A DNA stretch of 64,000 bases from Flavobacterium hydrophilum. Its GTDB lineage: Bacteria > Bacteroidota > Bacteroidia > Flavobacteriales > Flavobacteriaceae. The position numbers and the translations under genes were made by a program. The notes under the pieces were generated by a model that was not told the DNA's origin, did not search any database, and was given only the letters and a program-made list of their open reading frames with translations. How positions within the stretch are numbered: position 1 is the stretch's first letter; each line of letters begins with the position of its first letter. Positions 59,937 through 64,000 of the stretch are shown in pieces. The stretch covers positions 1,302,001-1,366,000 of the forward strand of contig NZ_QJHL01000001.1 of assembly GCF_003202405.1 (NCBI RefSeq), given 5' to 3'.

Positions 59937-62045
59937 TTAACTAATGTAGTTCCATATATTTTTTTTCTTCGTTAATTCGATGAAAACAGCCTTTAATGTA
60001 GCATGTTCCGGTTTTTGAAGAGGAGCATCTTCTTTTAAGATTTTCATTGCATAATTTCTGGCTAAACTCAAAATATCACGGTCACGGACAATATCGGCTA
60101 TTTGAAGGTTTAAAACACCGCTTTGCTGTGTCCCCATCAAATCACCGGGACCCCTAAGTTTCAGGTCAACTTCTGCAATTTCAAATCCATCATTCGTTTG
60201 TACCATTGTTTCCATTCGGGTTTTACTATCGGAACTTAATTTATGGCTTGTCATTAAAATACAATAGCTCTGTTCTGCACCACGACCTACACGGCCACGT
60301 AATTGATGTAGCTGTGATAGACCAAAACGTTCGGCACTTTCGATAATCATCACACTCGCATTTGGAACGTTTACACCAACTTCAATTACAGTTGTAGCCA
60401 CCATAATGTTTGTTTTGCCTTCTGAGAAACGTTTCATTTCAGCATCTTTATCTGTAGGTTTCATTTTTCCGTGTAAAATAGAAATTGAATACTGAGGTAA
60501 TGGAAAATCACGTGAAATACTTTCGTAGCCATCCATTAAATCCTTAAAATCCATTTTTTCAGATTCCTGAATCAACGGATAAACTATATATATCTGTCTT
60601 CCTTTTGCAATTTCATCACGTAAAAATTTCCAGACTTTTAATCGGTTACTGTCAAATCGATGGACGGTCTGAATGGGTTTTCTTCCGGGAGGCAATTCGT
60701 CAATTACCGAAATATCCAAATCGCCATATAAACTCATTGCTAAAGTTCTTGGAATTGGCGTAGCAGTCATCACCAAAACATGAGGAGGGATATCGTTTTT
60801 CTTCCACAATTTTGATCTTTGCTCAACTCCAAAACGATGCTGTTCGTCAATAACGGCTAATCCCAAATTTTGAAATTTCACCTTATCTTCCAACAATGCA
60901 TGTGTTCCGATTAAAATATGCAAAGAACCATTTTCAAGCTCTTCGTGAATAATTTTTCTGGCTGCAGTTTTGGTTGAACCGGTTAATATTTTTATGTTGA
61001 TATTTAATGTTTTCGCCAATTCAGATAACCCAATAAAATGCTGGTTGGCAAGAATCTCGGTAGGAGCCATTAAACAAGCCTGAAAATCATTGTCAATTGC
61101 CAGAAGCATACTCATAAAGGCTACGATTGTTTTTCCAGAACCTACATCTCCTTGTAGTAATCGGTTCATCTGGGCGTTGCTGCCCATATCTGAACGGATT
61201 TCTTTTACTACCCTTTTTTGAGCATTGGTTAGTTCAAATGGTAAATGATTTTGATAAAACTCGTTGAAGAACTGACCAACTTTTGTAAAAGGATGTCCTT
61301 TAATTTTGTGCTTTCTAATTAAGTTTTTGGTAATTAATTGCAGCTGAATGAAGAACAATTCCTCAAATTTTAATCGAAATTGGGCTTTCGCCAAAGCATC
61401 GGCACTTTTGGGAAAATGAATATTGAATAAGGCAGCTTTTTTAGAAATCAGCTTCAATTCTTCAATTAGATAAGAAGGAAATGTCTCAGTGAATAAAACC
61501 TGAGTCTCAATAAAAAGCTGTTCCATCATTTTATTGATCGTACGGTTTGAAATTCCTCTGTTTGTCAGGGTTTCTGTCGAGGGATAAACCGGCTGCATGG
61601 CAGAACGAAGACTTTTCTCATGCTCAGTTAAAAGCTCAATTTCCGGGTGCGCCATACTAAATTGGCTTCCGTATAAAGAGCATTTTCCAAAAATAACGCA
61701 AACTTCGTTCAATTTTAAACTCTCGCGAATCCATTTATGTCCCTGAAACCAGTTTAATTCAATTTGCCCTGTATCATCGACAAATGTAGCCACCAGACGT
61801 TTCTTATTTTTAGCAAATTCAACTGTTTTAATATTAATTATTTTGCCAATAATCTGAACTTCTGACCCCGTATTTTGAAGTTCGTTTATTTTGTAATAAC
61901 GGGTCCTGTCAATATATCTGTTTGGAAAGAAATTAACCAAATCTCCGTATTTATGAATTCCCAGCTCTTTCCTAAGCAACTGGCCACGACTTGGACCAAC
62001 GCCTTTTAAGTATTCGATAGGTGTTTCGAGGAGATTATTAGACAT
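59937..62045 (-). CDS. recG: ATP-dependent DNA helicase RecG
   Basis: A 702-residue helicase that reverses stalled forks and branch-migrates junctions. Wedge domain with OB fold at the start (TPIEYLKGVGPSRGQLLRKE, VATFVDDTGQIELNWFQG), then superfamily 2 motifs: Walker A LLQGDVGSGKTIVAFM, DEQH box VIDEQHRFGVEQR, motif III VMTATPIPRTLAMSLYG, VATTVIEVGVNVPNA and motif VI QLHQLRGRVGRGAEQSYC, ending with the TRG-type block GDLMGTQQSG. Size and order are normal. Monocistronic in appearance. Confidence 0.96.
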   Translation of the reverse strand: MSNNLLETPIEYLKGVGPSRGQLLRKELGIHKYGDLVNFFPNRYIDRTRYYKINELQNTGSEVQIIGKIINIKTVEFAKNKKRLVATFVDDTGQIELNWFQGHKWIRESLKLNEVCVIFGKCSLYGSQFSMAHPEIELLTEHEKSLRSAMQPVYPSTETLTNRGISNRTINKMMEQLFIETQVLFTETFPSYLIEELKLISKKAALFNIHFPKSADALAKAQFRLKFEELFFIQLQLITKNLIRKHKIKGHPFTKVGQFFNEFYQNHLPFELTNAQKRVVKEIRSDMGSNAQMNRLLQGDVGSGKTIVAFMSMLLAIDNDFQACLMAPTEILANQHFIGLSELAKTLNINIKILTGSTKTAARKIIHEELENGSLHILIGTHALLEDKVKFQNLGLAVIDEQHRFGVEQRSKLWKKNDIPPHVLVMTATPIPRTLAMSLYGDLDISVIDELPPGRKPIQTVHRFDSNRLKVWKFLRDEIAKGRQIYIVYPLIQESEKMDFKDLMDGYESISRDFPLPQYSISILHGKMKPTDKDAEMKRFSEGKTNIMVATTVIEVGVNVPNASVMIIESAERFGLSQLHQLRGRVGRGAEQSYCILMTSHKLSSDSKTRMETMVQTNDGFEIAEVDLKLRGPGDLMGTQQSGVLNLQIADIVRDRDILSLARNYAMKILKEDAPLQKPEHATLKAVFIELTKKKNIWNYIS

Positions 62046-62254
62046 TTAATTATTCGTTTTTAGATTGCTTATTTTAGATTTGGAGAATTGGGATTTATTG
62101 AAAAGCGAAGATAAATTTTAATTACTAAATTTTAAAATGAATTTTAGGGATTAACTACTTCAATGTTAAGTTTGTCATTAAGTAGAATATTACCACGCAA
62201 CCATTTTAATAAAGTAAAATCTTAATAATAAGTAACCTTAAAAATATAAATCAA

Positions 62255-62671
62255 ATGAAAAAAATTGGACTTTTACTTGTATTACTTGTGTCTTTAGTGT
62301 CTTGTTCTAACGATGATTCAGATAATAAGAAACAGCCAGTTGTTACAAACTATTATGGGATATGGATACAGTATACGGAACCCAGGTTTGCAAATGATCC
62401 ATCTTCAAATCAGTTTTCTTATATATTTAAAAAAGATAATACATTTTCGAAAACCAGATTATATGAAAACATCAATACGACTCTAACAGGAACTTTTGAG
62501 ATTATAAAAAAAGATAATGTAACTCAGTTTATATTAACTTACAAAGAATATAATCCGTTAATTTCAAATTGTTCAAGTGGTTTGATAGAAAGTTTTACTT
62601 TGGAGTCAGGACATTTGGTTGATGATGCTCGTGCATGCGATCGTTCCTATGTATTTAAAAAGATATACTAA
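62255..62671 (+). CDS. Lipoprotein, hypothetical, lipocalin-like
   Basis: A 138-residue lipoprotein; signal LLLVLLVSLVSC with the lipid cysteine at 17, then SNDDSDNKKQ, an acidic stretch like the surface-export signal of Flavobacteriia. The mature part is a small beta sandwich: NYYGIWIQYTEPRFANDPSS, YIFKKDNTFSKTRLY, TLTGTFEIIKKDNVTQFILTYKE, ending ACDRSYVFKKIY with a Cys pair (NCSSG, RACDR). Function unknown; monocistronic with a terminator. Confidence 0.7.
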   Translation: MKKIGLLLVLLVSLVSCSNDDSDNKKQPVVTNYYGIWIQYTEPRFANDPSSNQFSYIFKKDNTFSKTRLYENINTTLTGTFEIIKKDNVTQFILTYKEYNPLISNCSSGLIESFTLESGHLVDDARACDRSYVFKKIY

Positions 62672-62692
62672 AAAGAATATATTTTAAGTTCT

Positions 62693-62725
62693 AAAACTCC
62701 GTTGGATTTCTAACGGAGTTTTTTT
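62693..62725 (+). terminator. Terminator of the lipoprotein gene at 62255
   Basis: AAAACTCCGTT and AACGGAGTTTT pair over 11 bases with an 8-base loop, followed by T-rich sequence. Confidence 0.85.
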
Positions 62726-62839
62726 ATAGCGAATAATCTTTGAAAAAGAGTTTCATTAACGGATAAAAGGAATTTAATTTGAATTCGATAAAGTCTAATG
62801 AAGATACAGATGAGATTTTAGATTAAGCCAAAATAAAGT

Positions 62840-62896
62840 TCATGGGAAAACTGGAAATTTGATATTAAAGTAGGAGATGAAGATGATGAAGAGTAA
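62840..62896 (+). pseudogene. Possible remnant of a gene 3' end
   Basis: The frame from 62840 reads SWENWKFDIKVGDEDDEE and stops at 62894-62896. The composition looks like a real C-terminus, but a TAA lies just upstream and no start is near. A few codons of acidic type in another frame occur before it. Could be chance. Confidence 0.2.
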
Positions 62897-62929
62897 TAGT
62901 TTTTTATCTTTGAATCTAAATTAGAAAAA

Positions 62930-63472
62930 ATGACAACCCACTTAGCGCTTTTACGAGGCATCAACGTTTCAGGTCATAACATGATGAAAATGGAGGCATT
63001 AAAAACAATGTTGGAAAATATTGGTTTTACGAATGTAAGAACATATCTGCAATCCGGAAATGTTTTTGTTGATACTGAAGAAGAAAGTGCTTCAAAAGTT
63101 GGATTTATGATCAAACAGGAAATTTTTAAAGTTTTCGGGCATGAAGTTCCTGTTATTGTTATTACAAAAGAAGATTTGGAATTGTGTTTTAAAAACAATC
63201 CTTATTTAAAAGAAAAAGATTTTGATACTAAAAAGCTTTATGTTGCTTTTGTTTCAATTGCTTTGAAAAAAGAAAATATAAATGATTTAAAGATAAGTCA
63301 GTTCAAACCGGACGAAGCGAGTATTGATAGAAACAGGATTTTTATTAAATATGCTGTTGGAGCAGGAAAGACCAGATTTGATCAAAAATATATTGAAAAA
63401 AAACTCAATGTCACGGCAACAATTAGAAACTGGAATACTGTTACCAATCTGCTTAATATGTATACAGAGTAA
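62930..63472 (+). CDS. DUF1697 domain-containing protein
   Basis: A 180-residue soluble protein of the DUF1697 family. Typical start THLALLRGINVSGHNMMKME, then LKTMLENIGFTNVRTYLQSG and NVFVDTEEESASKVGFMIKQ, and near the end RFDQKYIEKKLNVTATIRNW with NTVTNLLNM. The family has an unknown role, and the enzyme activity is not known. The ATG is 34 bases past the remnant above. A bidirectional terminator follows. Confidence 0.9.
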   Translation: MTTHLALLRGINVSGHNMMKMEALKTMLENIGFTNVRTYLQSGNVFVDTEEESASKVGFMIKQEIFKVFGHEVPVIVITKEDLELCFKNNPYLKEKDFDTKKLYVAFVSIALKKENINDLKISQFKPDEASIDRNRIFIKYAVGAGKTRFDQKYIEKKLNVTATIRNWNTVTNLLNMYTE

Positions 63473-63476
63473 AACA

Positions 63477-63515
63477 AAAAAACAGGTTTCAATATTAATT
63501 TGAAACCTGTTTTTT
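63477..63515. terminator. Bidirectional terminator between DUF1697 and the barrel gene
   Basis: AAAAAACAGGTTTCA and TGAAACCTGTTTTTT pair over 15 bases around an AT-rich loop, with runs on both sides. It serves both convergent genes. Confidence 0.88.
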
Positions 63516-63535
63516 ATTATAGAGTATAATGTCTT

Positions 63536-64000
63536 TTAGATTCTGAAAATTCCTCCGAAAGCAATAATTCGCTGAAAGAAGAAAAAGTCCTGAAAAGCAC
63601 TATCATCATTACTTGAAGTAGTTTTAATATCCTGCATGTTGATGTAACCGCCTTTTAACTCTCCCTGTACATAAAAATGTTTGAAAAAAGTAACATTAAT
63701 TCCTGCTTTTGCAGATACTCCATAGCCTGAAACATGAAAATCATCGTGACGTTCTTTTCCTAAAAGCATAGTGTTGGTTTTAGGATACAAAAGCCCGGCA
63801 CCAAGACCTTCTGTTAAATTAATCTGAACTTTATCAGTATTTGGTAGTCTGAACCATTTTGAAACGTCATCAAATCTTGACACTTCTGTATTGACGTAAT
63901 TTAAGCCATCAGTATGTTCGTAAGTTAAGAACGTTTCATCTGTGAAATCTATAGGCGTATTATTGTAAGTGCCATTGTGTATAGAGCCAGCATCAGTTAA
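63536..64000 (-). CDS. Outer-membrane beta-barrel protein, 5' end outside window
   Basis: About 155 codons are open from the right window edge to the stop at 63536, with no start needed; the N-terminus is outside. The visible part has alternating beta-strand character: VQINLTEGLGAGLLYPKTNT, FHVSGYGVSAKAGINVTFFK, HFYVQGELKGGYINMQDI, ending FFFFQRIIAFGGIFRI. This points to an outer-membrane barrel or a lipid-export-type protein. Upstream parts DAGSIHNGTYNNTPIDFTDE look like an extracellular loop. No family name is possible from this fragment. Confidence 0.75.
   Translation of the reverse strand, partial: LTDAGSIHNGTYNNTPIDFTDETFLTYEHTDGLNYVNTEVSRFDDVSKWFRLPNTDKVQINLTEGLGAGLLYPKTNTMLLGKERHDDFHVSGYGVSAKAGINVTFFKHFYVQGELKGGYINMQDIKTTSSNDDSAFQDFFFFQRIIAFGGIFRI

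Noticed and set aside
1..64000. tRNA or rRNA genes, IS elements, prophage
   Set aside because: No cloverleaf, rRNA segment, transposase or phage structural gene was recognised; the holin-like gene stands in a stress-type cluster.

Overview
The window reads as chromosomal DNA of a Flavobacteriaceae member, most probably Flavobacterium. The DNA is AT-rich. Several TonB-dependent receptors carry the carboxypeptidase-regulatory N-terminal domain usual in Bacteroidetes. There is a type IX secretion C-terminal sorting domain, lipoproteins with D/E-rich residues after the lipobox cysteine, and many promoters matching the Bacteroidetes consensus TTTG-N19-21-TANNTTTG. No rRNA, tRNA, CRISPR array, transposase or phage structural gene was seen.

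Region 1 (1-13.7 kb) is an iron/siderophore uptake block on the minus strand: four TonB-dependent siderophore receptors (one cut by the window edge), a DUF4198 periplasmic protein, a PepSY membrane protein of the siderophore-reductase type, and a decayed esterase gene (5' truncation plus frameshift). A plus-strand MFS permease closes it. Three of the receptors share nearly the same N-terminal domain. Region 2 (14-29.7 kb) is mixed: a lipoprotein, a type IA topoisomerase (TopB type), a TetX-related flavin monooxygenase with an AraC regulator, a T9SS cargo protein next to a further TonB receptor, a DUF5995 protein, a CxxCH lipoprotein, a GH5 lipoprotein glycosidase and a TIGR00027-type methyltransferase.

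Region 3 (30-33.5 kb) looks like an accessory insert. A two-gene ATPase/HNH module resembling Septu (PtuA/PtuB) anti-phage defence and a lone coiled-coil membrane protein are separated and bounded by three long imperfect inverted repeats. Just before prfA lies a palindromic non-coding element of a type I associate with flavobacterial genomes. Region 4 (35-41 kb) is an envelope-stress-like cluster: holin-X-like, YtxH, a 50-aa lmo0937-type peptide, porin, lipoprotein, a CHASE3-PAS histidine kinase with response regulator and AraC regulator in one operon, and CsbD.

Region 5 (41-47 kb) holds an OmpA protein with thrombospondin type-3 repeats, pyrF, a BtuF-like metal/cobalamin-binding protein between two long palindromic elements, and an alpha-solenoid protein of unknown function. 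Region 6 (47.5-55.6 kb) is branched-chain amino-acid synthesis: leuA-leuB, then ilvD-ilvB-ilvN-ilvC. The ilv genes are preceded by a promoter, a 24-codon Ile/Val-rich leader ORF and a strong terminator, which together look like a classical attenuator. Between ilvC and acs a consensus promoter and a terminator bracket about 280 nt with no gene, a candidate small RNA. Region 7 (56-64 kb) has acs, clpS-prmA, recG, small lipoproteins, a DUF1697 protein and the 3' end of an outer-membrane barrel gene.
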